Shown in pieces: positions 49,892 through 58,341 of a DNA stretch of 64,000 nt (position 1 is the first letter of the stretch; each line of letters begins with the position of its first letter). The notes below the pieces were generated by a model, which saw only the letters and a program-made list of their open reading frames with translations, was not told the DNA's origin and did not search any database. The translations under genes were made by a program, and so were the position numbers. Origin of the DNA: Streptomyces sp. DH-12 (lineage in GTDB: Bacteria; Actinomycetota; Actinomycetes; Streptomycetales; Streptomycetaceae); assembly GCF_002899455.1 (NCBI RefSeq), contig NZ_PPFB01000001.1, forward strand, positions 4,687,001 to 4,751,000. Reading direction: 5' to 3'.

Positions 49892-50531
49892 GGATCCCCC
49901 TGGAGATGGTCAGCCGCCCGATCAGGACGTACGCGGCGTCGAACAGCAGGGCCAGGACGACGATCCCGAGGGTGCCGGCGAGCACCTGGTTCAGCGCGTT
50001 GCTGCTGCCCAGGGAGGCGATCCCGCGGAAGATCAGGTTGCCGAGGCCCGGTCCGGAGGCGTAGGCGGCGATGGCGGCGATGCCCATGAGCATCTGCGTG
50101 GAGACCCGGATGCCGGTGAGGATGGGCGGCCAGGCCAGCGGCAGCTCCACGCGCGCCAGCCGGGCCAGCCGGGACATGCCGATCCCGGTGGCCGCGTCCA
50201 CCAGGGCGGGGTCCACCCCGCGCAGCCCGACGATCGCGTTGCGCACGACGGGCAGCAGCCCGTACAGGGTCAGCGCGATCACGGTCGGCGCCACGCCGAG
50301 CCCCACGACCGGGACGAGCAGGCCGATCATGGCCAGCGCGGGGACGGTCAGCAGGGTCGCGGTGACGGTGGTGGCGAGGTCGCCCGCCCACGCGCTGCGG
50401 TAGGTGAGGATCCCGATCAGCACGCCGAGGGCGGTGGCCGCCACCATGCACTGGAAGACGACGCTGGCGTGCTGGTAGGCGTCGACGAGCAGTTGCTGAT
50501 GCCGGCTCTCCAGGTACTCCCAGAAGTTCAC
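49878..50531 (-). CDS. Osmoprotectant ABC transporter permease (proximal)
   Basis: This 217-residue permease is the first gene of the four-gene operon. Helix segments include VFQCMVAATALGVLIGILT, TVPALAMIGLLVPVVGLGV and the EAA-like loop DPALVDAATGIGMSRLARLARVELP, which nearly duplicates the loop of the distal permease. GTG 50531 (MNFWEYLESRHQQL) is a typical family start. The operon promoter must lie in the 30-bp gap before it or within the upstream regulator gene, which is read in the same direction. Confidence 0.92.
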   Translation of the reverse strand: MNFWEYLESRHQQLLVDAYQHASVVFQCMVAATALGVLIGILTYRSAWAGDLATTVTATLLTVPALAMIGLLVPVVGLGVAPTVIALTLYGLLPVVRNAIVGLRGVDPALVDAATGIGMSRLARLARVELPLAWPPILTGIRVSTQMLMGIAAIAAYASGPGLGNLIFRGIASLGSSNALNQVLAGTLGIVVLALLFDAAYVLIGRLTISRGIRGRA

Positions 50532-50561
50532 ATCCGCTCACCCCAGCTCGGCCAGGTCCGG

Positions 50562-51032
50562 TCACTCGCCGAGCGCGGCCTGCTCCACCAGCGGGATGAT
50601 CCGCAGCGGAACGGGGTTCTCCATGACGATCGCCGTGGACGCCCGGACGATGCCATCAAAACCGACGACGCGGTCGATCACCCGCTGGAGATCGGCGTTC
50701 GAGCGGGCCACCAGCCGGCACAGCATGTCTCCCGTGCCGGTGGTGGTGTGCAGCTCCAGCACCTCGGGCACGGTCGCCAAGTGGACGCGGACATCGGCTC
50801 CTTGACCCTGTCTGATCTGCAGGGTGGCGAACGCGGTGACCGGGTAGCCGAGGGCCGCGGGATCCACCTGGGGGCCGAACCCGCGGATGACTCCGTTCGA
50901 CTGAAGGCGGTCCAGGCGGGCCTGCACGGTCCCGCGCGCCACCCCCAGCCGACGGGACATCTCCAGCACCCCGATCCGCGGCTCGCGCGCCAGCAGCAGG
51001 ATGATCCGCCCGTCCAGACGATCGATCGCCAT
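50562..51032 (-). CDS. Lrp/AsnC-family regulator divergent from hppD
   Basis: This 156-residue Lrp/AsnC regulator has an N-terminal HTH (AIDRLDGRIILLLAREPRIG, EMSRRLGVARGTVQARLDRL) and a C-terminal RAM ligand-binding domain (TAFATLQIRQGQ, HTTTGTGDMLCRLVARSN). ATG 51032 is chosen because GGGGAG lies 6 nt upstream; an ATG at 51053 is possible. It is divergent from hppD with a 122-bp gap containing two inverted repeats, so it probably controls hppD. An AsnC-type activator (HpdA) at this position in S. coelicolor is recalled but not verified. Confidence 0.88.
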   Translation of the reverse strand: MAIDRLDGRIILLLAREPRIGVLEMSRRLGVARGTVQARLDRLQSNGVIRGFGPQVDPAALGYPVTAFATLQIRQGQGADVRVHLATVPEVLELHTTTGTGDMLCRLVARSNADLQRVIDRVVGFDGIVRASTAIVMENPVPLRIIPLVEQAALGE

Positions 51033-51087
51033 CTCGCTCTCCCCAGTGGTCATCCTGTACAGAAAGTCCGCCGTCACGGGCGTCCGG

Positions 51088-51104
51088 CTGGGCATGTTGC
51101 CCAG
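51088..51104. promoter_or_regulatory. Inverted repeat in the regulator/hppD interval
   Basis: CTGGGCA-TGT-TGCCCAG is a perfect 7-bp inverted repeat, 51 bp upstream of hppD, well placed for an activator or repressor. Confidence 0.5.
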
Positions 51105-51130
51105 TGAACGGGCGAACTATTGCGCACCTT

Positions 51131-51150
51131 GCAGGGCTGTTCCACCCTGC
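51131..51150. promoter_or_regulatory. Second inverted repeat just upstream of hppD
   Basis: GCAGGG (51131-51136) and CCCTGC (51145-51150) flank an 8-nt spacer ending 4 bp before the hppD ATG. It overlaps the expected ribosome-site region, so it could be an operator or a leader hairpin affecting initiation. Confidence 0.4.
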
Positions 51151-51154
51151 CCCT

Positions 51155-52300
51155 ATGACGCAGACCACACACACCGCTCCCGACACCGCACGGCAGGCAG
51201 ACCCCTTCCCGGTCAAGGGAATGGACGCGGTCGTCTTCGCCGTGGGCAACGCCAAGCAGGCGGCGCACTACTACTCCACCGCCTTCGGCATGCAGCTCGT
51301 CGCCTACTCCGGACCGGAGAACGGCAGCCGCGAGACCGCCTCCTACGTGCTGGAGAGCGGCTCGGCCCGCTTCGTCCTCACCTCGGTGATCAAGCGGTCC
51401 ACCGAGTGGGGCGCCTTCCTCGAGGACCACGTGGCCGCACACGGCGACGGTGTGATCGACCTCGCCATCGAGGTGCCGGACGCCCGCGCCGCGTACGCCT
51501 ACGCGATCGAGCACGGCGCCACCTCCGTCGCCGAGCCGTACGAGCTGAAGGACGAGCACGGCACCGTCGTGCTGGCCGCCGTCGCCACCTACGGCAAGAC
51601 CCGGCACACCCTGGTCGAGCGCGGCGGCTACGACGGCCCCTACCTGCCCGGCTACGTCGCCGCCGAGCCGATCGTCGAGCCGCCGGCCAAGCGCTCCTTC
51701 CAGGCCATCGACCACTGCGTCGGCAACGTCGAGCTCGGCCGGATGAACGAGTGGGTCGAGTTCTACAACAAGGTCATGGGCTTCACGAACATGAAGGAGT
51801 TCGTGGGCGACGACATCGCGACCGAGTACAGCGCGCTGATGTCGAAGGTGGTGGCCGACGGCACGCTCAAGGTCAAGTTCCCGATCAACGAGCCCGCCAT
51901 CGCCAAGAAGAAGTCCCAGATCGACGAGTACCTGGAGTTCTACGGCGGCGCCGGCGTCCAGCACATCGCGCTGAACACCAACGACATCGTGCACACGGTC
52001 CGCCAGATGCGGGCCGCCGGCGTGCAGTTCCTGGACACCCCGGACTCGTACTACGACACCCTCGGCGAGTGGGCGGGCGAGACCCGGGTGCCGGTGGAGA
52101 CGCTGCGCGAGCTGAAGATCCTCGTCGACCGCGACGAGGACGGCTACCTGCTGCAGATCTTCACCAAGCCGGTCCAGGACCGCCCGACCGTCTTCTTCGA
52201 ACTCATCGAGCGCCACGGCTCGATGGGCTTCGGCAAGGGCAACTTCAAGGCGCTGTTCGAGGCGATCGAGCGCGAGCAGGCCAAGCGCGGCAACTTGTAG
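51155..52300 (+). CDS. hppD: 4-Hydroxyphenylpyruvate dioxygenase
   Basis: HPPD converts 4-hydroxyphenylpyruvate to homogentisate in tyrosine catabolism. The 381-residue protein has two vicinal-oxygen-chelate domains. The Fe(II) ligands are all present at the positions known for the S. avermitilis enzyme: His187 (IDHCVGN), His270 (VQHIALN) and Glu349 (FFELIERHG). The C-terminal gate helix ends GNFKALFEAIEREQAKRG. ATG 51155 gives the standard length. Inverted repeats upstream and the divergent Lrp/AsnC gene suggest control by tyrosine or its metabolites. It ends 11 bp from the convergent TPR gene. Confidence 0.97.
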   Translation: MTQTTHTAPDTARQADPFPVKGMDAVVFAVGNAKQAAHYYSTAFGMQLVAYSGPENGSRETASYVLESGSARFVLTSVIKRSTEWGAFLEDHVAAHGDGVIDLAIEVPDARAAYAYAIEHGATSVAEPYELKDEHGTVVLAAVATYGKTRHTLVERGGYDGPYLPGYVAAEPIVEPPAKRSFQAIDHCVGNVELGRMNEWVEFYNKVMGFTNMKEFVGDDIATEYSALMSKVVADGTLKVKFPINEPAIAKKKSQIDEYLEFYGGAGVQHIALNTNDIVHTVRQMRAAGVQFLDTPDSYYDTLGEWAGETRVPVETLRELKILVDRDEDGYLLQIFTKPVQDRPTVFFELIERHGSMGFGKGNFKALFEAIEREQAKRGNL

Positions 52301-52311
52301 CCGCCACGCCC

Positions 52312-53703
52312 TCAGGAGGAGCGCGGGCCCGCCTGGACGGACGGCTCACCCAGGCGGGCCAGCGCCTCCTTCGCGCGCGGCGCGTGCAGCGGCGAGAACC
52401 AGGGGTTGATCCGCAGCGCCTCCGTCAGATGGCGGCGCGCCGCCCCGTACCGCCCCAGGGAGCGCTCGACCGCCCCCCGGTGATAGGCGAACAGCGCGCT
52501 GCGCACCCCGCCGCCCTTCGTGCCCTCCGTCGCCCGCACCGCGAACGGCAGCGCCTCCTCGTGCTCCCCGGCCCGGTGCAGCGCCCAGCCCAGCGCGTCC
52601 GCCACCTCCGTCGACGGCTGCCGCTCCCACTCCGCCCGCAGCCGCCGCACCGCCGCCTGCGGGTCCCCGTGGTCGGCCTCGAAGCGGCCCAGCACCAGCT
52701 CCTCGTCCGCGCCGTGCGCCGCGGCCAGCCGGACCCGCTCCCGCAGCAGCGCGTACTGCGCCCCGGCGGCCGATCTCCTCCCCAGCGACTCGTACAGTTC
52801 GCCCAGTTCGAGGGCGTACTCCGGCCGCGGGTGCCCCGCCAGCGCCGTCCGGTACGCGCCCAGCGCCTCCGTGGTGCGGCCCAGCGCCGCCAGCACCCTG
52901 CCCTGCCCGGCCCGCGCCGCCCGCCGGCCGGGGTCGGTGCGCATCGCCTCCCGGAAGTGGCGCAGCGCGTCCTCCCGGTCGCCGCGCTCCCAGGCGAGCT
53001 GCCCGGCCCGCTCCAGGTAGGCGGCGCGCTCCGCCGGTTCCCCGGCGGCCGACGCGGCGTCCGCGAGCTTGGCCGCCGCGTCCTCCCGCCAGCCCCGGTC
53101 CCGGTACACGGCCGCGGCCCGCGCCATCACCGCGGGCCCCGAGCGCAGCGCCACGAGCTTCTCCAGCAGCCGGCCGGTCTCCTCGTCGTCGCCGAGCCCG
53201 GCGGACGCCTCGATCAGCGGCGGGTACGTCGTCCACCGCTCCGGCTCCAGCTTCCGCGCCGCCTCGCCCCACGCGCGGGCGCCCGGGTGGTCACGGCGGG
53301 CGTTCGACAGCACGGCCATCGCCCGCAGCGCGGGGACGTTGTCCTTGCGCACCTTCAGCGAGGCGCGCAGCGCCTGTTCGGCCCGCGGCCAGTACCGCGG
53401 GTCGGCCAGCCGCAGCCCCAGTTCCACCCGGGCCGCGCCCAGCTCGGCCCAGGCGCGCGCGTCCCGCGGGTGCGCGCGCAGATGCCGCTCGCGGTCGGCG
53501 GCCAGCGCCTTCAGGTCGGGCAGCGCGGCGGGGACGCCACTGGTCACGGCGGCCAGGGCGCGCTCCTGCGGGGTGGGCGCCGGGGGCGCCTGCGCGCCCC
53601 ACGGCAGCGTCACCAGCACCCCGCCCAGCGCGGCGCCCCCGGCGGCCGAGGCGAGCAGAGCGCGGCGCGGCCGCCGCCGGCGCGCACGTGACGTGTCGTC
53701 CAT
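52312..53703 (-). CDS. Membrane-anchored tetratricopeptide-repeat protein
   Basis: This 463-residue protein has a basic N terminus (SRARRRRPRRALLAS) with one hydrophobic segment near 15-38, resembling a twin-arginine or anchor signal. The rest is a series of TPR units, for example ALRHFREAMRTDPGRRAARAG, ALGAYRTALAGHPRPEYALE and ARRHLTEALRINPWFSPLHA. It should be a scaffold on the outer face of the membrane; no catalytic domain is seen. ATG 53703 (MDDTSRARR) is used; a GTG three codons upstream is possible. It stands alone. Confidence 0.82.
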   Translation of the reverse strand: MDDTSRARRRRPRRALLASAAGGAALGGVLVTLPWGAQAPPAPTPQERALAAVTSGVPAALPDLKALAADRERHLRAHPRDARAWAELGAARVELGLRLADPRYWPRAEQALRASLKVRKDNVPALRAMAVLSNARRDHPGARAWGEAARKLEPERWTTYPPLIEASAGLGDDEETGRLLEKLVALRSGPAVMARAAAVYRDRGWREDAAAKLADAASAAGEPAERAAYLERAGQLAWERGDREDALRHFREAMRTDPGRRAARAGQGRVLAALGRTTEALGAYRTALAGHPRPEYALELGELYESLGRRSAAGAQYALLRERVRLAAAHGADEELVLGRFEADHGDPQAAVRRLRAEWERQPSTEVADALGWALHRAGEHEEALPFAVRATEGTKGGGVRSALFAYHRGAVERSLGRYGAARRHLTEALRINPWFSPLHAPRAKEALARLGEPSVQAGPRSS

Positions 53704-53812
53704 GGCGCACACTGTGCGTCACCCCCCACTTACGTATGATCATCACACTCCGAGGGGGTGCGGCCGGCCTCGCGGGGTTCACACCGATGGCCCCGGGTGC
53801 GACGCTGTGATC

Positions 53813-55222
53813 GTGAGCCGTATCGAAGCGCGACGCGATGAAGACACGGTGGCGGCCGGACCTCTCGTCGACCGGCTGCTCGGCGGCCTGCCCGCGGAGG
53901 CCGTCCTCACCGACCCGGACGTCACGGCCTCCTACGCCCACGACATGGCGAGCTTCTGCCCGGCCGGCAGCCCCGCGGCGGTGGTGCTGCCCCGCACGGT
54001 CGAGCAGGTCCAGCACGTCATGCGCACCGCCACCGAGCTCCGGGTCCCGGTCGTGCCGCAGGGCGCCCGCACCGGCCTGTCCGGCGCCGCCAACGCCACC
54101 GACGGCTGCGTCGTGCTCTCGCTGACCAGGATGGACCGCATCCTGGAGATCGACCCGGTCGACCGGATCGCGGTCGTCGAGCCGGGCGTCGTCAACGCCA
54201 CGCTCTCCCGCGCGGTCGCCGAGCACGGCCTCGCCTACCCGCCGGACCCCTCCAGCTGGGAGATGTGCACGATCGGCGGCAACATCGGCACCGCCTCGGG
54301 CGGCCTGTGCTGCGTCAAGTACGGCGTGACCGCCGAGTACGTCCTCGGCCTGGACGTCGTCCTCGCCGACGGCCGGCTGCTGACCACCGGCCGCCGTACC
54401 GTCAAGGGCGTCGCCGGCTACGACCTCACCCGGCTGTTCGTCGGCTCCGAGGGGTCTCTCGGCATCGTCGTCCGCGCGGTCCTCGCGCTGCGGCCCAAGC
54501 CGCCGGAGCAACTGGTGCTGGCCGCCGAGTTCGCCTCCGGGGCCGCCGCGAGCGACGCGGTCTGCCGCATCATGGCGGGCGGCCACGTCCCGTCCCTCCT
54601 CGAACTGATGGACCGCACCACGGTCAAGGCGGTCAACGACATGGCCCGCATGGGCCTGCCGGAGTCCACCGAGGCGCTGCTGCTCGCCGCGTTCGACACC
54701 CCCGACCCCGCCGTCGACCTCGCCGCGCTCGGCGCGCTGTGCGAGGAGGCCGGGGCCACCCAGGTCGTCCCCGCCGAGGACGCCGCCGAGTCGGAGATGC
54801 TGCTCCAGGCCCGCCGGATGTCCCTGGTCGCGCTGGAGGCGGTCAAGGGCGCCACGATGATCGACGACGTGTGCGTGCCCCGGTCCCGGCTCGGCGAGCT
54901 GATCGAGGGCGTCGAACGGATCTCCGAGAAGCACGGACTGACCATCGGCGTCGTGGCCCACGCCGGCGACGGCAACACCCACCCGACGGTCTGCTTCGAC
55001 GCCTCCGACCCGGACGAGTCCCGGCGGGCCCGCGAGTCCTTCGACGAGATCATGGCGCTCGGCCTCGACCTCGGCGGCACCATCACCGGCGAGCACGGCG
55101 TCGGCGTGCTGAAGAAGGAGTGGCTGGCGCGGGAGGCCGGTCCCGTGAGCATGGAGATGCAGCGGGCCGTGAAACAGGCCTTCGATCCGCTGAACATTCT
55201 GAACCCGGGCAAGCTCTTCTGA
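53813..55222 (+). CDS. FAD-linked oxidase, GlcD/D-lactate dehydrogenase family
   Basis: This 469-residue flavoenzyme of the GlcD family oxidises 2-hydroxy acids. The PCMH-type FAD domain has VPVVPQGARTGLSGAANATD near 82 and SWEMCTIGGNIGTASGGLCC near 155, then VKGVAGYDLTRLFVGSEGSL. The C-terminal FAD-oxidase domain has the HAGDGNTHP motif and ITGEHGVGVLKKEWL near 430. Possible substrates are glycolate or D-lactate; the family does not decide this. GTG 53813 is used; GTG 53807 is an alternative. No Fe-S partner (GlcF) is adjacent. Confidence 0.92.
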   Translation: MSRIEARRDEDTVAAGPLVDRLLGGLPAEAVLTDPDVTASYAHDMASFCPAGSPAAVVLPRTVEQVQHVMRTATELRVPVVPQGARTGLSGAANATDGCVVLSLTRMDRILEIDPVDRIAVVEPGVVNATLSRAVAEHGLAYPPDPSSWEMCTIGGNIGTASGGLCCVKYGVTAEYVLGLDVVLADGRLLTTGRRTVKGVAGYDLTRLFVGSEGSLGIVVRAVLALRPKPPEQLVLAAEFASGAAASDAVCRIMAGGHVPSLLELMDRTTVKAVNDMARMGLPESTEALLLAAFDTPDPAVDLAALGALCEEAGATQVVPAEDAAESEMLLQARRMSLVALEAVKGATMIDDVCVPRSRLGELIEGVERISEKHGLTIGVVAHAGDGNTHPTVCFDASDPDESRRARESFDEIMALGLDLGGTITGEHGVGVLKKEWLAREAGPVSMEMQRAVKQAFDPLNILNPGKLF

Positions 55223-55337
55223 ACCAGAAGGCGCCCGAAAGGGGTGGGCTCCGGTCGGACGGCCCGTCCGGTCCCCGCCCGTCTGATAGATGTGGTGGCC
55301 CCCGACCCATCCCTCGAGCAGATACGGGACGACGGAC

Positions 55338-56819
55338 ATGAGCGCCCCAACCCCGGCACCCGGAGACGACAGGCCCCGCGAGGGGTACTACCCGGACCCC
55401 TCCATTCCCGGATACGTCCGGTACTGGAACGGCGCCTCCTGGGTGCCGGGCACCAGCCGTCCGGCGCCCGCCGACGGCGAGTCGCTCGCCCCGCCGCCCG
55501 GCGCCGCCTCGGCCCGCCCGTCCGTGGAGGAGACCGGCCCGCACTTCTTCGACGAGGACCCGGACGACGCGCCCGCCCCGGCGGACCCGTCCCCGGCGCC
55601 GTCCCCGGCCGAGGCGCAGCACGGCAGCCGGCCCGAGCCCGCCTCGGCGTGGGGCGCCGACCGCTCCCGGCAGTCCGGCTTCGGGGGCGACCGGGACCGC
55701 AAGGTCTCCTGGGGCGCCGGCGCCGACCCGCGGGTGCCGCACACCCCGGCGGCGGGACGGAGCGACTCGGCTGCCGCCTCGGACGCCCCGCGGGCGGACG
55801 GGACGTTCGTGTTCCGCAAGCCGACGGCGGCCCCCTCGCAGCAGCCGGCCCCGGCCGGGGGCGCGGCGGAGTCCCCTGACGAGGGCACGATGACCTTCCG
55901 CGCGGTCTCCCCGCGCGCCGGGGAGACGAACGCGGGCGGCGCCGGGCGGCCCGGCTTCACCGCCGGGAAGGCCGCGGCCGAGCGCGCCGCCGCGTCGGCG
56001 CCCGCGCCCGCCGCGGCGCCGTCCGGCCCGCAGCAGGCCACCGCGCCCGGCGTGCCCCCGCAGACCACCGGACCCGCGTCCGCCGCCCCGGCCGCGCCCG
56101 CCCCGGCGGCCCCGGTGTCCCCGGTGTCCCCGGCGGCCCCGGTGTTCCCGGTGTCCCCGGCGGCTTCGGCGGCCCCGGTGTCCCCGGCGCCGTTGACGTC
56201 CGGTCCCGGCGGCGGGCAGCCCTCCTGGCCGCAGCAGGTGCACCGGCTCGCGGGCGCTGCCCAGGAGCCGCCGGTCGCCCCCTGGAAGCCGCCGGCCGAC
56301 GACCCGTTCCAGGCCGCCGCCCGCCGCCAGGCCGCGGCCCGCCCCGCCGCCCTCGGCCGGCGGCTGGCCGCCCGGCTGCTCGACACGGTCGTCCTCGGCG
56401 CCGTCACCGCCGCGGCCGCCGTGCCCCTCGGCGCGAAGGCCCTGGACCACATCGACGCGAAGATCGAGGCGGCCAGGCTGTCCGGGCGGACCGTCACGGT
56501 GTGGCTGATCGACGGCACCACCTCGGTCCACCTCGGCGTCGTCCTCGCCGTCCTGCTGCTCGGCGGGGTGCTCCTCGAGGTGCTGCCCACCGTCAAGTGG
56601 GGCCGTACGCTGGGCAAGCGGCTGATGGGCATCGAGGTGCGGGACATCGAGGCGCACGAGTCGCCGGAGTTCGGCGCGGCCCTGCGGCGCTGGCTGGTCT
56701 ACAGCGTGCCCGGACTGCTCGTGGTCGGGGTCGTCGGCGTGCTGTGGTGCCTGTTCGACAAGCCGTGGCGCCAGTGCTGGCACGACAAGGCCGCGCACAC
56801 CTTCGTCGCCGCCGCCTGA
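55338..56819 (+). CDS. RDD-family membrane protein with DUF2510 motif
   Basis: This 493-residue protein begins with a DUF2510 motif (REGYYPDPSIPGYVRYWNGA). A 300-residue Pro/Ala/Gly-rich disordered region follows, including AAPVSPVSPAAPVFPVSPAA repeats. The C-terminal RDD domain (about 345-490) has three hydrophobic helices and the Arg-Asp signature: LGRRLAARLLDTVVLGAVT, then KWGRTLGKRLMGIEV and WHDKAAHTFV. RDD proteins are thought to be transporters or membrane scaffolds. ATG 55338 is used. Another RDD gene follows 89 bp downstream. Confidence 0.88.
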   Translation: MSAPTPAPGDDRPREGYYPDPSIPGYVRYWNGASWVPGTSRPAPADGESLAPPPGAASARPSVEETGPHFFDEDPDDAPAPADPSPAPSPAEAQHGSRPEPASAWGADRSRQSGFGGDRDRKVSWGAGADPRVPHTPAAGRSDSAAASDAPRADGTFVFRKPTAAPSQQPAPAGGAAESPDEGTMTFRAVSPRAGETNAGGAGRPGFTAGKAAAERAAASAPAPAAAPSGPQQATAPGVPPQTTGPASAAPAAPAPAAPVSPVSPAAPVFPVSPAASAAPVSPAPLTSGPGGGQPSWPQQVHRLAGAAQEPPVAPWKPPADDPFQAAARRQAAARPAALGRRLAARLLDTVVLGAVTAAAAVPLGAKALDHIDAKIEAARLSGRTVTVWLIDGTTSVHLGVVLAVLLLGGVLLEVLPTVKWGRTLGKRLMGIEVRDIEAHESPEFGAALRRWLVYSVPGLLVVGVVGVLWCLFDKPWRQCWHDKAAHTFVAAA

Positions 56820-56908
56820 CGGCACGTCGGCTCGGCGGCCGGCGTCCGGTACTCCGGACGGCGGCGCGCCGGATGCGGGGCCGCGGGGTTCGGGATCGAC
56901 TCGGGGAC

Positions 56909-57610
56909 ATGACCACCGAACCGCCCCCCGGATCCGGTCAGCAGCCGCCGGACGAGGACCCGTTCAGAAAACAGCCCCCGCCGGGCTCCCCCGGTCCGGG
57001 CTCCGGCTCCCCGTACGACACCCCCGGCGGCACGCCCCCGCCCGGACAGGGCGGCGGCGGGCCGTACGGAGGCGGCGGCCCCTACGGCGGCGGGGGAGCG
57101 GGCGGGCCCTACGGCCCCGGCGGCGGGCCGTACGGCGGCGGGCCGGACGGTCCGCCGGCCGGGATGCCCCCGCTCGCCGACAGCGCCCGGCGCACGCTCG
57201 CCCGCATCATCGACATGATCCTCGTCGGCATCGTCGTCTGGCTGCTCACCTGGCCCGTCGGGGTCAGCGAGTACAACTTCGACGGCGACCGGGTCAACGT
57301 CGGCAACGGGTTCGCCCAGTCGGTCATCGCCGCGGCCCTCTACATCGCGTACGACACCTTCATGACCGTCCGCTTCGGCCGCACCCTCGGCAAGAAGTGG
57401 CTGGGCATGCGGGTGGCCGAACTCGCCGACGGCTCCAACCCCTCGGTGCAGACCGCGCTGATCCGCGCGGCCGTGCTGTGGCTGCCGTTCGCCTTCTGCT
57501 GCGCCTGTGTGTGGACCGCGATCGCGGGCGGCTGGAGCTTCTTCGACCGTCCCTACAAGCAGGGCCTGCACGACAAGGCGGCCAGGACCGTCGTGGTCAC
57601 CGACCGGTGA
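56909..57610 (+). CDS. RDD-family membrane protein
   Basis: This 233-residue RDD protein has a Gly/Pro/Tyr-rich N-terminal region with repeated GGGPYGGG units, then the RDD domain (about 90-230): ARRTLARIIDMILVGIVVWL, VRFGRTLGKKWLGMRV and LHDKAARTVVV. Three helices are predicted. ATG 56909 follows CGGGGAC. With the upstream RDD gene it forms a tandem paralogous pair, possibly cotranscribed. The two share the RTLGK motif but have unrelated N-terminal tails. Confidence 0.87.
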   Translation: MTTEPPPGSGQQPPDEDPFRKQPPPGSPGPGSGSPYDTPGGTPPPGQGGGGPYGGGGPYGGGGAGGPYGPGGGPYGGGPDGPPAGMPPLADSARRTLARIIDMILVGIVVWLLTWPVGVSEYNFDGDRVNVGNGFAQSVIAAALYIAYDTFMTVRFGRTLGKKWLGMRVAELADGSNPSVQTALIRAAVLWLPFAFCCACVWTAIAGGWSFFDRPYKQGLHDKAARTVVVTDR

Positions 57611-57662
57611 GGCACGGCCGCCACGCGGCCGGGGATCGCCGTACGGCAGCCGGACGGGGCCG

Positions 57663-57953
57663 TCAGGACGCCGCCCGCTCGTGGACCGGCTCGCGGACCT
57701 GCTCACGGGACGGCGACGGCAGCGTGGCCCGTACCGGGAGCGGCGTCGCGGGCCGGGCCGGGGCGGGCCGCCGGGACCCGGGGAGCGGTACGCGTACGGC
57801 CACCACGAGTCCCAGGGCGAGCGCCACGACGGCGACCGCCGCGATGCCCGCGCCGGAGCTCGTCCCGGACAGCAGGAGCAGGGCGAGGGTCGACAGGATC
57901 ACGGCGCACGAGCCGTAGACGAACTGAGCGACAGTCGGACGGGGCATGGCCAT
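57663..57953 (-). CDS. Small two-helix membrane protein
   Basis: This 96-residue protein has two hydrophobic segments (FVYGSCAVILSTLALLLLSG and AGIAAVAVVALALGLVVAVRV) and a Pro/Arg-rich cytosolic tail. No family is recognised. ATG 57953 is chosen because GAGG lies 5 nt upstream; ATG 57947 is possible. It is convergent with the RDD gene. Confidence 0.7.
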   Translation of the reverse strand: MAMPRPTVAQFVYGSCAVILSTLALLLLSGTSSGAGIAAVAVVALALGLVVAVRVPLPGSRRPAPARPATPLPVRATLPSPSREQVREPVHERAAS

Positions 57954-58341
57954 CGTGTCCTCGGAAGTCGGGGGCTGTCGGCCTGGCTTTCACCCGCTCA
58001 AGGGCGTTCCGCCAAGCGACTCTATCCGCGAGCGTGCCCGAGGGGAACGGACGGTAAGCGTGACCTGACCGACAGGGCCGGTGCACAGGGGGCGCACGGA
58101 TTCATGACGCCCCACACGGGGCCGGGACGGCGCGCCCGCCGGGTTTTCGCGCGGAAGTGTCCGCAATGCGAACCGCCGCTCCGCATAACGCGTTTGACCT
58201 GTTCAAGTCAAGGTCTGTTTTTTCTGACGAACCTCTAGTCCAATGACGTCACTTGACTACACGCGTTGATCACGTGCGCGCGGGACCTTCCCGGACGGAA
58301 CCTCCTTCGTCCGCGCGCACGCACGCGGGAGGGGATCTCAA
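57954..58341 (+). other. Intergenic region upstream of the M6 protease gene
   Basis: This 388-bp region is the least GC-rich stretch in the neighbourhood. Features include TTGAC-N8-GTCAA at about 58194-58211, nested in a wider GACCT...AGGTC dyad, a run of T near 58218-58223, and TGACGTCA at about 58244-58251. The strong ribosome site GGGAGGGG lies at 58328-58335. These dyads suggest regulated expression of the protease. No gene is seen. Confidence 0.5.
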
